Counted from the first letter of the stretch, positions 26,214 through 36,077 are shown. The stretch is 64,000 bases of DNA from Leptolyngbyaceae cyanobacterium (GCA_036703985.1 DATNQN010000070.1:1-64000), one strand, 5' to 3'. The notes: a model not told the origin generated them from the sequence alone. Numbers and translations: made by a program.

Positions 26214-27482
26214 ATGGTTTCCCAAATCAAACAGCACATTGCTTTAATTTCCGTTCACGGCGATCCGGCTGTTGAAATTGGTAAGGAAGAAGCTGGCGGA
26301 CAAAACGTTTACGTGCGGAAAGTAGGTGAAGCGCTAGCCAAGCTTGGTTGGCGAGTAGATATGTTTACTCGCAAAGCAAGTTCTGAAGTACCTACCATTG
26401 TAGAACACAGTTCAAATTGTCGCACGATCCGTTTAAAAGCCGGACCCGCACAATTCGTACCGAGAGATCGTCTTTTTGAATATTTACCGGAATTTTTGAC
26501 AAAGTTTCAAAATTTTGAAAAGCAATCTAATATTTCTTATCCTTTAGTACACACCAATTATTGGTTATCTTCTTGGGTAGGAATGCAATTGAAAAAAACT
26601 CAAGGCGTGAAACAGATTCATACTTATCACTCGCTGGGTGCGGTAAAGTATAAATCTATTTCCACAATTCCTTTGATTGCGACTACGCGATTGGGGATTG
26701 AGAAAAACGTGCTGGAAACAGCAGATAGAATTGTGGCAACCAGTCCGCAAGAAAAAGAACATATGCGTAGTCTGGTTTCTTCTAAAGGTAAGATCGATAT
26801 TATTCCTTGCGGTACCGATGTTAGCCGTTTTGGTTCGATTAGTAAAGAAGAAGCAAGGCAAAAATTAGGTATTGATTCCGATACAAAAGTGGTTCTTTAT
26901 GTGGGACGTTTCGATCGTCGTAAGGGGATTGAAACTTTAGTCCGTGCGGTAGGACGTTCTCAGTTGCGCGGTAAAGAGAAGCTGAAGCTGATAATTGGTG
27001 GCGGTAGTCGTCCCGGACAAAGCGATGGAATCGAACGCGATCGCATTGAAGGAATTGTTGAAGAACTGGGGTTAAAAGAAATTACTAGTTTCCCGGGACG
27101 CTTGGACGAAGTTACTTTACCGATTTACTACGCGGCGGCTGATGTTTCTGTCGTACCGAGTCATTACGAACCATTTGGTTTGGTAACTATTGAAGCGATG
27201 GCTTGCGGTACGCCTGTAGTCGGTAGCGATGTGGGCGGTCTTCAGTTTACGATCGTACCGGAAGAGACTGGGTTACTGTGTCCGCCTAAAGATGTGGCAG
27301 CTTTTGCTAGCGCGATCGATCAAATTCTTTGTAACTCAGAATGGGCTAATCAACTAGGTCACGCAGCTAGAAAGCGGGTGGAAACAATGTTTAGCTGGAA
27401 TGCAGTAGCGGTTCAACTTAGTGAATTGTATGACAATTTGCTACAACAACCAGCCGAAGAGTTGACCCAAGTAAGTGCTTAA
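26214..27482 (+). CDS. Family 4 glycosyltransferase
   Basis: A retaining GT-B glycosyltransferase of 422 residues. The N-terminal half begins HIALISVHGDPAVEIG then AGGQNVYVRKVGEALAKLG, the acceptor-side signature shared with sucrose-phosphate synthases and MshA-type enzymes. The C-terminal nucleotide-sugar domain shows VLYVGRFDRRKGIETLVRA and the E-x7-E motif EPFGLVTIEAMACGTPVV, then DVGGLQFTIV and TGLLCPP. Cytoplasmic, single gene. It could make sucrose phosphate, a glycolipid or a polysaccharide precursor; the donor cannot be read with confidence. Confidence 0.88.
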   Translation: MVSQIKQHIALISVHGDPAVEIGKEEAGGQNVYVRKVGEALAKLGWRVDMFTRKASSEVPTIVEHSSNCRTIRLKAGPAQFVPRDRLFEYLPEFLTKFQNFEKQSNISYPLVHTNYWLSSWVGMQLKKTQGVKQIHTYHSLGAVKYKSISTIPLIATTRLGIEKNVLETADRIVATSPQEKEHMRSLVSSKGKIDIIPCGTDVSRFGSISKEEARQKLGIDSDTKVVLYVGRFDRRKGIETLVRAVGRSQLRGKEKLKLIIGGGSRPGQSDGIERDRIEGIVEELGLKEITSFPGRLDEVTLPIYYAAADVSVVPSHYEPFGLVTIEAMACGTPVVGSDVGGLQFTIVPEETGLLCPPKDVAAFASAIDQILCNSEWANQLGHAARKRVETMFSWNAVAVQLSELYDNLLQQPAEELTQVSA

Positions 27483-27495
27483 GCGGTCATTTATC

Positions 27496-27533
27496 GTCGG
27501 TCATTAGTCATTGATTAATTGCTGATGACCGAT
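27496..27533. terminator. Possible hairpin between convergent genes
   Basis: TCGGTCAT(TAG) faces ATGACCGA with a central GATTAATT, between the ends of the convergent GT4 and MscS genes. The stem is imperfect and lacks a T-run, so the terminator reading is tentative. Confidence 0.35.
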
Positions 27534-27539
27534 GATCTG

Positions 27540-28418
27540 CTATTCTGGGCGATCGTTCAATTCGATCGTCGGTAAAGGATGTTGTTTCAAAGCTTCTTTT
27601 ACCAGTTTTTGCACTTGCGATCGCACCTGTTCGTAGTCTTGAGCTTTGCACCAAGGACGCAGATACAAAAATGTGGAATTAGCAGAAATAGAAGCAACGT
27701 GACACTTTGGTTTTGGGTCGTTTAAAATTAGGTCTTGAGATTCTAATACAAATAAGAGTAAATCAATGGTTGGTTCGATGGGCCGATCGCCAATATCGAT
27801 TTCCAAATCAACCCGTCGCGTTCGCATTGCCGTAGTATTTTTTAAAGTACTACTAAACAAATTATTATTAGGTACTGTAATTTTTACATTATCAGGTGTT
27901 ACCAAAGTAGTAAAAAAAATACCTATGCTATCTACCATACCGGAAACACCAGCACCCTCAATAAAATCACCCACTTCAAACGGACGCAGGCTAATCAGCA
28001 TGATACCTGCCGCAAAATGGGATAGCGTATTTTGTAAAGCTAAACCGATCGCTAAACCAGCAGCACCCAGCACCGCCACTAAGCTAGTTGCTTGAATACC
28101 TAAAGTATTCAAAAAAGCGATAATTCCCACTACTAAAATTAAGATTTCCGCAGCTTGAATTAAAAAATTACGTAAAATAGGCTCGGTGCGATTGAGAGCT
28201 TTTCTGATTAAACGGCCTAAAATATCAATAGCTAATCGGGTTAGAAATATGATACCAATAGCCCAGAGAATTTGCGGGATCACTTTAAAGATTAATTCCA
28301 ACAAGTTTTTCGATAATGCTTGTTTTAAATCCGATGACTGTGACAAATAAATGGCTGCTGGTTGATGAAGGCTAATCCCTAACTTTCCCAAAATTACGGA
28401 CACTATATTAGTTTGCAT
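27540..28418 (-). CDS. MscS-family mechanosensitive channel
   Basis: A small-conductance mechanosensitive channel of about 292 residues. It has three to four membrane helices, a pore helix rich in Ala/Gly (LVAVLGAAGLAIGLALQNTL), then the MscS hallmark GIMLISLRPFEVGDFIE, beta domain ITVPNNNLFSSTLKN, and a C-terminal alpha/beta domain ending PTIELNDRPE. It releases solutes on membrane tension. The ATG at 28418 (MQTNIVSV) has GGGGA six bases upstream; the in-frame start at 28439 lacks that site. It is a single leftward gene. Confidence 0.9.
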   Translation of the reverse strand: MQTNIVSVILGKLGISLHQPAAIYLSQSSDLKQALSKNLLELIFKVIPQILWAIGIIFLTRLAIDILGRLIRKALNRTEPILRNFLIQAAEILILVVGIIAFLNTLGIQATSLVAVLGAAGLAIGLALQNTLSHFAAGIMLISLRPFEVGDFIEGAGVSGMVDSIGIFFTTLVTPDNVKITVPNNNLFSSTLKNTTAMRTRRVDLEIDIGDRPIEPTIDLLLFVLESQDLILNDPKPKCHVASISANSTFLYLRPWCKAQDYEQVRSQVQKLVKEALKQHPLPTIELNDRPE

Positions 28419-28611
28419 TCTTATCCCCATTTCACTCACAACTATAGTTAACGAATTGCAACCGTGAAAATACTTAAAATAAGCCCAAAATTATATGTTG
28501 TTTCTTAAAGTTTTTTTTACTTTATTAACTTTACTCATTTTTACCCATTAAAAGAGTGATTATAGAAATTAAGAAGTTAATTTTGCTACGCATGGCTGGA
28601 GGTGAGTTGCC

Positions 28612-28839
28612 ATGCTCAGACAACATTATCAGATTACTAGAAAAGAATCTCTAGGTGCTAGTTGGCTGAAAAAATACATTTTTAGGTGTTTGCAATATAT
28701 TCATTATGCCAAAGCAGGTATGTTGATGATTTGCAAGAGCATCTTGTTCATTACGTTGTTGTCTGTGGTGCTACTGCCTCTTTTTGGTCTACTTTTTTAC
28801 TTAAATGAAGATGATACGCCCGATCGCTATCATCAATAA
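28612..28839 (+). CDS. Small single-span membrane protein
   Basis: A 75-residue ORF that I do not recognise. It has a basic N-terminal region (LRQHYQITRKESLGASWLKK), one hydrophobic helix at about residues 42-64 (ICKSILFITLLSVVLLPLFG) and an acidic tail (NEDDTPDRYHQ). GGAGGTGA lies seven bases before the ATG, strong support for translation. Positive-inside topology suggests the N-terminus in the cytoplasm. It stands alone, followed by a TTTTAGATTTACTT inverted repeat. Confidence 0.6.
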   Translation: MLRQHYQITRKESLGASWLKKYIFRCLQYIHYAKAGMLMICKSILFITLLSVVLLPLFGLLFYLNEDDTPDRYHQ

Positions 28840-28850
28840 TATAGAATCGA

Positions 28851-28902
28851 GATTTTAGATTTACTTCTATCTTCTAAATGAAGCTGAAGTAAATCTAAAA
28901 TC
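28851..28902. repeat. Inverted repeat GATTTTAGATTTACTT
   Basis: A perfect 16-bp inverted repeat (28851-28866 against 28887-28902) with a 20-base spacer lies between the small membrane protein gene and the convergent BtuF-like gene. It is built from the same AATCTAA-type sequence as the tandem arrays and may serve as a terminator. Confidence 0.65.
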
Positions 28903-28919
28903 GTTTAAATTATCTTTAG

Positions 28920-29855
28920 CTACAACAATTCCCATGCTTTATGTTGATAACCATAATCAAATATTTCCGGATGCAAAATTTCTGCTAAAATCTCCAGAGA
29001 ATCTGCTAAGCGAGGCCCCGGACGATTAAAGAAAGCATTGCCATCCGTAATGTAAACGCGGCTATTTTTTACAGCGTGCAAATTTTGCCACTCTTCTAAA
29101 TGTTGTTGAACGAACAGCGTAGCTTCTTGCCTGGTGCGATTTAAATCGAATCCGCAAGGCATAAAAATAATTACATCTGGATTTGACGTAACCAATGATT
29201 CCCACTTTAACAGGTGAGAAGGCTGACCATCCACACTAAATAATGGATTTCCTCCTGCTATTTTTACTAATTCTGGAATCCAATTAGATCCGATCATTAA
29301 AGGATCTGTCCATTCAATACACGCCACATTCAGAAGTTCGGCATCTAATAGGCTGCTTGTTTTCTGTTCGACAATTTTAACGCGAGATTCTAAATCTTTT
29401 AAAACTGGTGCTGAGTCAGCACCCATTGATTCCTTAACTTTTTGAATATCTGCCCAAACATCTGTTAAATGCTTGGGTTGTAAAGAAATAATTTGCGGGT
29501 GGCTATCAGTCATTTCTGCCACAGCTTTTTCTACTTCTTTAACGCTAACAGCACACACATCACACTGGTCTTGAGTCAGAATATGAGTGGGTTTTAATTT
29601 TTCTAATACATCAAGTTTGATGTCATATATACTCAAGGCATTTTGCAACAAACTAGTAACATCTTCATGTATGAGGGCGCTAGATCTTTCTGAGTTTATT
29701 CGCGCCTTAGTACAAACTGGTCTGTCTTGAATTTCTGGCGGATAGTCGCATTCATGAGAGCGTCCTACTAAAGCATCTGTTAATCCCAAAGCGGCTACAA
29801 TCTCTGTTGCGCTAGGTAGAAGAGAAACTATTCTCAAATCTTTTATATCTGTCAT
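28920..29855 (-). CDS. BtuF-like metal-chelate-binding protein
   Basis: A type III periplasmic-binding-fold protein annotated widely as cobalamin-binding. The start of the fold is LRIVSLLPSATEIVAALG, then GRSHECDYP, PTHILTQDQCDVCAVS with the Cys pair typical of this bacterial subgroup, IEWTDPLMIGSNWIPE and FMPCGFDLNRT. I set the ATG at 29855 (MTDIKD), where homology begins; the 27-residue extension to 29936 has no signal-peptide character. It therefore lacks a visible export signal and no ABC permease is adjacent, so corrinoid uptake is uncertain. Confidence 0.82.
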   Translation of the reverse strand: MTDIKDLRIVSLLPSATEIVAALGLTDALVGRSHECDYPPEIQDRPVCTKARINSERSSALIHEDVTSLLQNALSIYDIKLDVLEKLKPTHILTQDQCDVCAVSVKEVEKAVAEMTDSHPQIISLQPKHLTDVWADIQKVKESMGADSAPVLKDLESRVKIVEQKTSSLLDAELLNVACIEWTDPLMIGSNWIPELVKIAGGNPLFSVDGQPSHLLKWESLVTSNPDVIIFMPCGFDLNRTRQEATLFVQQHLEEWQNLHAVKNSRVYITDGNAFFNRPGPRLADSLEILAEILHPEIFDYGYQHKAWELL

Positions 29856-30079
29856 ATTGGTTACTTTTTTTTGACTAATCAACAAATAGAAAAAACTTTT
29901 GCAATTGTTAGTTGGTTTTCCCAACCTCATTTGCATAGCATTTTTAAATTAGCGTTAATTTAGAAAATTGTTATCTTCCCTACGTTGCATAATTAACTAA
30001 ATCTTTTCTTAAATAATGTTAAGAAATGTAACTTTTAGAAGCTAGCATACCTGGGTTTTGATAAGAAAGAATACCTATA

Positions 30080-32701
30080 CTAATCAACTTTAATTTCTAG
30101 TTGCTGAAGAATTTGCCAAGCTCTCACAAAATTTCCTTGCATGAGGGCTGCCACTCCATTGAGGGCTTGCAACTCTTGGATATTGGGATTAATAGCTAAT
30201 GCTGGTTGGAGAGCTTCTGCGGCTAATTTGGGATGCCAATTGTATAGATGAACAAAAGCTAAATAAGCGTAGGCATAAGGGTTTTGGGAATCTAGTTTAG
30301 TGACTCTTTCTAAAGCTGCGATCGCACCTTTCACATCTTTTTGCAAAACTTTCGCCAGAGCAAAAGCATAAGCCCATTCTACATTTTGCGGTTCTTTTTG
30401 CAACCGATAATTGAGAATCCGATCGGCTTGCACTAAATAATCTTGAATTGGATCGTACATATTGATCCTACCAACTTCATCAAAAACAGGTTCTAATCCT
30501 TTTCTTCCTTCTGGTAATTTAGCTGCTAAATTACGCAATTGAGTAATTAAATCCAATTCCGGTGCAGGAGTTGGTTTAGCGGTTGGGTCTATATTTAATT
30601 TAATTGGTGGTACTGAAATCCGATAAGCTTCACCAGTCTCTCGATTCAAATAAGTCGCTTCCAAGGTATAAATTCCCGGTAGAATATTAGCTGGTGGAAG
30701 CATTGCAGTACGTTCAATTACTTCAAAACTCTCATTATCTAACGATGTATTTTTACCGGGATGTAAATTACCCATCGCAATAGCGCGATCGTGTAACCAT
30801 TTATCAGTTCGTAGTGAGGACTTCAGTCCTCCTTCTTGACACTGAGGACTGAAGTCCTCACTACAAACATTTTTCCACGTTAACAATACCAAACCAGATT
30901 TTAGCTGTTGCCAAGAACCAGACCAATTATAAGTAATGGGAACTGGTACTCCTGGGGGTGTTTTTTCTGTTACTGTAACTTGATTTAACTTTATTCTAGT
31001 CAGGCTTTCTTTCAGCGGTTTAACTGTTACAGGTGGTATCCGACTATGATATAAATTCAAATTTGTTCTATCTGGCAAAACCCAACTTTTTTGTAATTGA
31101 AAATTTCCTCCTTGCTCGACAATTTTCACTATCTTAGATTGAGCTTCGCTAGGAATGGAACCTTGATCTCCCGTTTTAGTTACAAACCAAGAAAGACTGC
31201 GTGCATCTTGGGATACAAATTTATTTCTAGTTCCCACCTGACGCCCGTGAACTTGAAAATTATTTAAAGAACCATAATAATTTAAGTTATGTTGATTAAT
31301 GTCTGGTGTCGATGGAAGAACACCTAAATTCGATCGCAAATAAGGCTCAGTTTTAATAATTTCAGCAATTACATTACGATGTGGCCATCCATCACCCATA
31401 TAAGCATAATGCTGAAAACGAGGACTGAGAAATTGGGTTAACCAGCTACCTCCTAAAGGATAGATATTCAATAACATTAATAATATAGATAAACCGATCG
31501 TACCCCAACGGATATGTCTAGCCCAACGACCCTTCCACAGTGTTAAACCATAAGCCAAAAATAAAGCAAATATTGGCAAATATGGCATCACGTAACGGGT
31601 ATCTTTGTTAATATTCAAAGAACAAAGCAGATAAGAGCTAATCCAGAAAATAGCCAACCATTTTACTGGTGATGTTACGAGATTAAATTCTAAATTATCA
31701 TCTAATTTTTTGATTATTGAATTAGCAAAATAAAGAATAAAGCCAACAATAGGTACTAACAATAAAGGCCAAGAAATTACATAAGGTAAATCTTTCCAAT
31801 AAAAAGTCCAGGCATCAAGGGTGTTGAGGGCTGGATCGCCTTCTGCGATCGCAGAATCAACCGTTGCTCTTTTCCCCGATGTTAATATTAGCAACCAATT
31901 GATGCGATACCAAGGCCCAAAAATCAATATTGATAACAATAAAGCACCAGCTAACTGACCTACTCTAGCCAATGAATATAAAAGCTGAGAGTTTCCCAGC
32001 TTATCTCTTAATCTAAAACTCTTAATTAAACTCCGAACGGCGTCAACTCCCACCCACAACAAAGGCATCAACAAAAAGAATATAGCTGTTTGCTTCACCA
32101 ATAAAGCTATACCAAAAGAAACCCCAAAAGCCGCCGCCCAAAACCATTCTCTTCTCTGCGTCCTCTGCGTCTCTGCGGTTCTAGAATTCCGCCAAACCGT
32201 CAAACAATAAAAACTTAAAGTAACAATAGCCGTTAGAGGATAATCTAATAAAAAATCCAGTCTAAATCGATATAAACCAGGTAATAACTGACATAAAGCA
32301 GCCGCCCACAAACCAACTTCAACACTAAATAACTCTACTCCCAAACCATAAACAGAAGCTAATAAAATAGCGCTAAAAAACAGATTAACGATGGTAGCTT
32401 GATCTGGCCCAGGAGTAACGATATTTTGGACGATTCCAGCCACAATGTAGGTAAAAGGCGGCACTTTGGTAGAAAGTTGCCAGAAACTCGTCCACCATTC
32501 CCCATCAAACCATTGAGGATTTTGGAAAGCTTGCCAGTAGTTTAACGTACCTCTCAGGTATTCAGCTTGATCCCAAGCGGGGACAGAACGATCGATCGCA
32601 AACCAAATGCGATCGCAAATCGCACCAAACAGCCAAATTATCCCCAGAACTATCAGCCCTTTCCACTGTTTTTTTCGATCGCTTTTCACCACAAATGACA
32701 C
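30080..32701 (-). CDS. GT39-type membrane glycosyltransferase with TPR tail
   Basis: An 873-residue protein. The N-terminal half has about ten membrane helices and the GT-C start PAWDQAEYLRGTLNYW, in which the acidic residues of the first periplasmic loop are catalytic in dolichyl/polyprenyl-phosphate sugar transferases (GT39/ArnT type). A soluble domain follows (about 430-720), and TPR repeats close the protein (about 755-865, for example AIAALERVTKLDSQNPYAYA). Two dispersed repeats are inserted in frame: residues 175-184 (TAETQRTQRR) and about 613-631. The start is a GTG at 32701. Likely glycosylates periplasmic or exported glycans or proteins. Confidence 0.82.
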   Translation of the reverse strand: MSFVVKSDRKKQWKGLIVLGIIWLFGAICDRIWFAIDRSVPAWDQAEYLRGTLNYWQAFQNPQWFDGEWWTSFWQLSTKVPPFTYIVAGIVQNIVTPGPDQATIVNLFFSAILLASVYGLGVELFSVEVGLWAAALCQLLPGLYRFRLDFLLDYPLTAIVTLSFYCLTVWRNSRTAETQRTQRREWFWAAAFGVSFGIALLVKQTAIFFLLMPLLWVGVDAVRSLIKSFRLRDKLGNSQLLYSLARVGQLAGALLLSILIFGPWYRINWLLILTSGKRATVDSAIAEGDPALNTLDAWTFYWKDLPYVISWPLLLVPIVGFILYFANSIIKKLDDNLEFNLVTSPVKWLAIFWISSYLLCSLNINKDTRYVMPYLPIFALFLAYGLTLWKGRWARHIRWGTIGLSILLMLLNIYPLGGSWLTQFLSPRFQHYAYMGDGWPHRNVIAEIIKTEPYLRSNLGVLPSTPDINQHNLNYYGSLNNFQVHGRQVGTRNKFVSQDARSLSWFVTKTGDQGSIPSEAQSKIVKIVEQGGNFQLQKSWVLPDRTNLNLYHSRIPPVTVKPLKESLTRIKLNQVTVTEKTPPGVPVPITYNWSGSWQQLKSGLVLLTWKNVCSEDFSPQCQEGGLKSSLRTDKWLHDRAIAMGNLHPGKNTSLDNESFEVIERTAMLPPANILPGIYTLEATYLNRETGEAYRISVPPIKLNIDPTAKPTPAPELDLITQLRNLAAKLPEGRKGLEPVFDEVGRINMYDPIQDYLVQADRILNYRLQKEPQNVEWAYAFALAKVLQKDVKGAIAALERVTKLDSQNPYAYAYLAFVHLYNWHPKLAAEALQPALAINPNIQELQALNGVAALMQGNFVRAWQILQQLEIKVD
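30811..30864. repeat. Palindromic repeat inside a coding sequence
   Basis: A perfect 20-bp inverted repeat (GTAGTGAGGACTTCAGTCCT and its complement, 14-base spacer) lies within the GT39-TPR gene and is read in frame as about 18 residues. It is related to the elements at 8114-8176 and 56158-56181. Confidence 0.85.
32153..32182. repeat. CTCTGCGT-type repeat inside a coding sequence
   Basis: Tandem-like CTCTGCGTCCTCTGCGTCTC followed by TGCGGTTCT encodes TAETQRTQRR in the GT39-TPR protein. This sequence type is a familiar dispersed cyanobacterial repeat that often surfaces as that peptide. Confidence 0.7.
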
Positions 32702-32806
32702 TAAGTTATTTTTAGTTTTTCATCATTAAAGATATTAGTTTCTTACAGCAATAATTTCAATAGGCATATATAAAAATAGCTTTTTTTAGAATAAAAAATC
32801 TCTTTA

Positions 32807-32843
32807 TCTGTGTTCATCTGTGTTCATCTGTGGATATCTGTGG
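32807..32843. repeat. TCTGTGTTCATCTGTG tandem-like repeat
   Basis: ATCTGTGTTC repeated twice, then ATCTGTGGATATCTGTGGT, lies upstream of the GT39-TPR gene. It is low-complexity and of a dispersed type. The gap 32702-32928 otherwise shows only this and the putA hairpin. Confidence 0.6.
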
Positions 32844-32900
32844 TAAAAAAATCCCCTACTATTCAAAGTGAAGATACTTATCCGATCCCAACAAAATAAA

Positions 32901-32923
32901 TAGGGTGGGAAGCACCCACCCTA
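32901..32923 (-). terminator. Hairpin after putA
   Basis: TAGGGTGGG / CCCACCCTA (9 bp, 5-base loop) lies five bases past the putA stop and is followed in the reading direction by TTTATTTT, consistent with a terminator. Confidence 0.7.
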
Positions 32924-32928
32924 CTAAT

Positions 32929-35907
32929 TTACTCTGCCCCTTCGATTGGTGCAAAACCTTGACGTTGAATATTCTCAGTCACCGCACGAGGTTCCAAAAA
33001 TTGCAACAAATAATCTGGGCCACCTGCTTTAGAACCAACCCCGGAAAGTTTAAACCCACCGAAAGGTTGACGCGACACAATAGCACCAGTAATCCCACGA
33101 TTAATGTACAAATTCCCCACTTCAAAATCAGCTTGTGCCTTTTCAATATGGGAAGGAGTACGGGAATACAAACCACCAGTTAAAGCGAAGTTCGTACCGT
33201 TAGCAACTTGAATTGCTTCCTCAAAATTCTTCACTTTAATTACCGATAAAACCGGGCCAAAAATCTCTTCTTGGGCAATAGTTGCCGTTGAAGATACTTC
33301 AGTAAAAATTACTGGCCCAATAAAATATCCGTTTTCTGGTGCAGGCATTTTTAAAGCTAAATTTGCTTCTTGAGAGCCTTTTTCCACATATTCCAAAATG
33401 CGTTTGTGAGCATTGGCATCGATTACCGGGCCTACTTTTGTACTAGGATCTTCAGCAGCACCAACATTCAAACTGCGAGTAGCTTCAACTAAGCGAGGAA
33501 CGAACACATCATAGATGGATTCCAACACGATTACTCGCGAACAAGCAGAACATTTTTGTCCGCTATAACCGAAAGCTGATTGCACGACACCTGCTACTGA
33601 TTGATCCAAATCAGCACTTTCATCAACGATAATTGCATTTTTACCACCCATTTCAGCAATCACTCGTTTGAGGTGTTTTTGTCCTGGTTGTAAAATCGCA
33701 GCATCGGCATAAATTCGGCAACCAACTTCTTGAGAACCTGTGAAGGTAATCATGTGAACTTCTGGATGTTTTACCATGTAAGCACCCACAGAAGAACCTT
33801 TACCAGGTACGAATTGAAATACTCCCCGAGGAACGCCAGCTTCGATCAGAATTTCTGCTAGTTTTGCCGCAATTACTGATGAAACTTCTGCTGGTTTTAG
33901 TAAAGTACAATTACCAGCAACCAGAGAAGCAACGGTCATTCCTGTTGGAATTGCTAGAGGAAAATTCCAAGGAGAAATAATTAAAGAAATTCCTCTTGGT
34001 TGATAAGTGTAGCGGTTAGTTTCGCCGGGAATATCATAGTTATATCCTTGTTCCAACCGTTCCATTTCGTCAGCATAATAACGGAAGAAATCAATCGCTT
34101 CCGAAACTTCTGCATCTCCTTCACGGACTGGTTTACCAACTTCTAACACCATCCAAGCTGTTAGTTCATCCCGGCGTCTTTCCATGATTTCTGCGGCTTT
34201 TCGCAACACGCCTGCGCGTTCTCTCACAGGTGTTTTGCGCCAAGCGGGAAATGCTGCTTTTGCGGCTTGGATTGCTTGTTCTGCTTGTTCTACACTCATC
34301 AATCCAATTTTGCCAACTACTTCGCTGGGATTGGAAGGATTGAGAGAATCTACCGTATTTAAAGTATTTTGATATTCGCCATTAATGTATGGTAAATAAG
34401 TCTTACCTAATTGTTGACGAACTGTTTGGATTGCTTTTTGCGATCGCTCTCTTGCTTCCTTGTCGGCATAATCAGTATCGGCGACATTTGGGAAAGCTTT
34501 AGTAAATTCTGCTTGAGTATCGATCGTGCCATTTTTCACCGTTGGAGGTGCTAGTAATTCCTCCACTGGTCTGTCTTCCAAACTTTGCCGCAGGAAGGAA
34601 CTATTGGCGGTATTTTCTAACAAGCGACGAATCAAATATGCCATACCGGGAATTAATTCGCCGTAAGGACAATAAACTCGCAATCGATAACCGCGATCGA
34701 CAATTGCTTTTGCCAATTTATCCGCCATGCCGTAGAGAACCTGCATCTCAAAACGGCGACGAGGCACGTTTAAACTTTCTGCGATCGCCATTGCACGCGC
34801 TTGACTCCGCACGTTATGTCCGGCAATTGCTGAATAAATATATTGATGATTTTCCAACATCAACTGAGTTAATTTCTCATAGTTAATATCGGTTGCTGCT
34901 TTATCGTTGTAAACAGGTTGCGGCCAATCTCTTTGACCGGATTTAATCGTTTCTTGATCCCAATAAGCACCTTTTACCAACCTTACAGTGACCGGACTTT
35001 CGCGCAATTTCGCCCATTCAATTAAATCTCGCAAATCTCGTTCGCTGTCCCGCAAATAAGCTTGAATAGTAACGCCAATATCGGTACGAGAACGAAATTC
35101 TTCTTCCAACAATAGCTGTTTCAGGATGCTCAAAGTAATATCTTTGTAAGCATACTGTTCCATATCGAAGTGAACAGCAGCACCCAATTCCTTAGCGCGA
35201 CGTAACAAAGTGCGAATGCGATCGCTTACTTTCTCTTGACTACCTTTATCATCTAATGGATCGAACTGGGAATAAAAAGCAGTTAACTTAACCGATACCT
35301 GCACTTTTGCTAATGCTTCCCCATCGGCGGTATCAATTGCATCTACCTTTGACCAACTCTTCGCCGCTTCTGTTAATTGTTCCATCAATTCCAGATAGCG
35401 ATCGAGATAAGACTGCGCCTCCTCTTCCGTAATCACCGCCTCACCCAAGAGGTCAATGGTAAAACCCATTTTATCCTTACGCAGGCGCTCAACCGTCTTA
35501 ATCACCTGCTTGATATTTTCCCCGGCAATATACTTATGCGCTAAAGTTTCCACCGCCGTCGAGACAGTTGTAGCTGCCAATTGTCCCGGCATTGAATCTG
35601 GATTCGCAAAATTCAGCAAACCTTTTAGTGCCGATGGTAACTCTACCGACTCATCTCCTAAGTATTCTTGCAGATGGCGAGCAATTTCCGGTTTACTACG
35701 CAATGACGGTAAGCAGTCAATGAAGCGAAATAACTGCACCCGCAAACCAGGATTAGACATTGCCCAGGCAAGTAACTTGTCATCCCAGCGCATCTGGTCG
35801 CGCATTTGGGCAAAAAATGAGCGATTTTCCTTAGTTGCTGCGAGAAGTTGTTTAGCAATCTCCTGAGTTTTGGCTTCGTAGGTACTATTTGATACTTGTG
35901 TTACCAC
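32929..35907 (-). CDS. putA: Bifunctional proline dehydrogenase / P5C dehydrogenase
   Basis: A 992-residue enzyme oxidising proline to glutamate via pyrroline-5-carboxylate. The FAD-dependent proline dehydrogenase barrel covers about residues 80-470 (VRLVKGAYWD, RRFEMQVLYGMAD, YCPYGELIPGMAYLIRRLLE). The NAD-dependent aldehyde dehydrogenase covers about 510-980 (SPWNFPLAIPTGM, TFTGSQEVG, catalytic Glu in AEMGGKNAI, catalytic Cys in GQKCSACSR). No N-terminal ribbon-helix-helix DNA-binding domain is present, so it should not autoregulate like the Escherichia coli protein. Single gene, ATG start, hairpin terminator behind. Length matches other cyanobacterial PutA. Confidence 0.96.
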   Translation of the reverse strand: MVTQVSNSTYEAKTQEIAKQLLAATKENRSFFAQMRDQMRWDDKLLAWAMSNPGLRVQLFRFIDCLPSLRSKPEIARHLQEYLGDESVELPSALKGLLNFANPDSMPGQLAATTVSTAVETLAHKYIAGENIKQVIKTVERLRKDKMGFTIDLLGEAVITEEEAQSYLDRYLELMEQLTEAAKSWSKVDAIDTADGEALAKVQVSVKLTAFYSQFDPLDDKGSQEKVSDRIRTLLRRAKELGAAVHFDMEQYAYKDITLSILKQLLLEEEFRSRTDIGVTIQAYLRDSERDLRDLIEWAKLRESPVTVRLVKGAYWDQETIKSGQRDWPQPVYNDKAATDINYEKLTQLMLENHQYIYSAIAGHNVRSQARAMAIAESLNVPRRRFEMQVLYGMADKLAKAIVDRGYRLRVYCPYGELIPGMAYLIRRLLENTANSSFLRQSLEDRPVEELLAPPTVKNGTIDTQAEFTKAFPNVADTDYADKEARERSQKAIQTVRQQLGKTYLPYINGEYQNTLNTVDSLNPSNPSEVVGKIGLMSVEQAEQAIQAAKAAFPAWRKTPVRERAGVLRKAAEIMERRRDELTAWMVLEVGKPVREGDAEVSEAIDFFRYYADEMERLEQGYNYDIPGETNRYTYQPRGISLIISPWNFPLAIPTGMTVASLVAGNCTLLKPAEVSSVIAAKLAEILIEAGVPRGVFQFVPGKGSSVGAYMVKHPEVHMITFTGSQEVGCRIYADAAILQPGQKHLKRVIAEMGGKNAIIVDESADLDQSVAGVVQSAFGYSGQKCSACSRVIVLESIYDVFVPRLVEATRSLNVGAAEDPSTKVGPVIDANAHKRILEYVEKGSQEANLALKMPAPENGYFIGPVIFTEVSSTATIAQEEIFGPVLSVIKVKNFEEAIQVANGTNFALTGGLYSRTPSHIEKAQADFEVGNLYINRGITGAIVSRQPFGGFKLSGVGSKAGGPDYLLQFLEPRAVTENIQRQGFAPIEGAE

Positions 35908-36077
35908 AGATGTGGACTCCTAATTCCGCGTGAGGATAAAGGTGCTGGAACCCTTTATTTTCTATTTTCGCGCTTTATTGTCCCATTGTGTCAGGATATT
36001 TGTGAGGTTAAATATACAGAATAGTTTGGTGAAGCGATCGCTCTACTTACTTTTAGTTTGGTAAAGTTGCGATCGGT

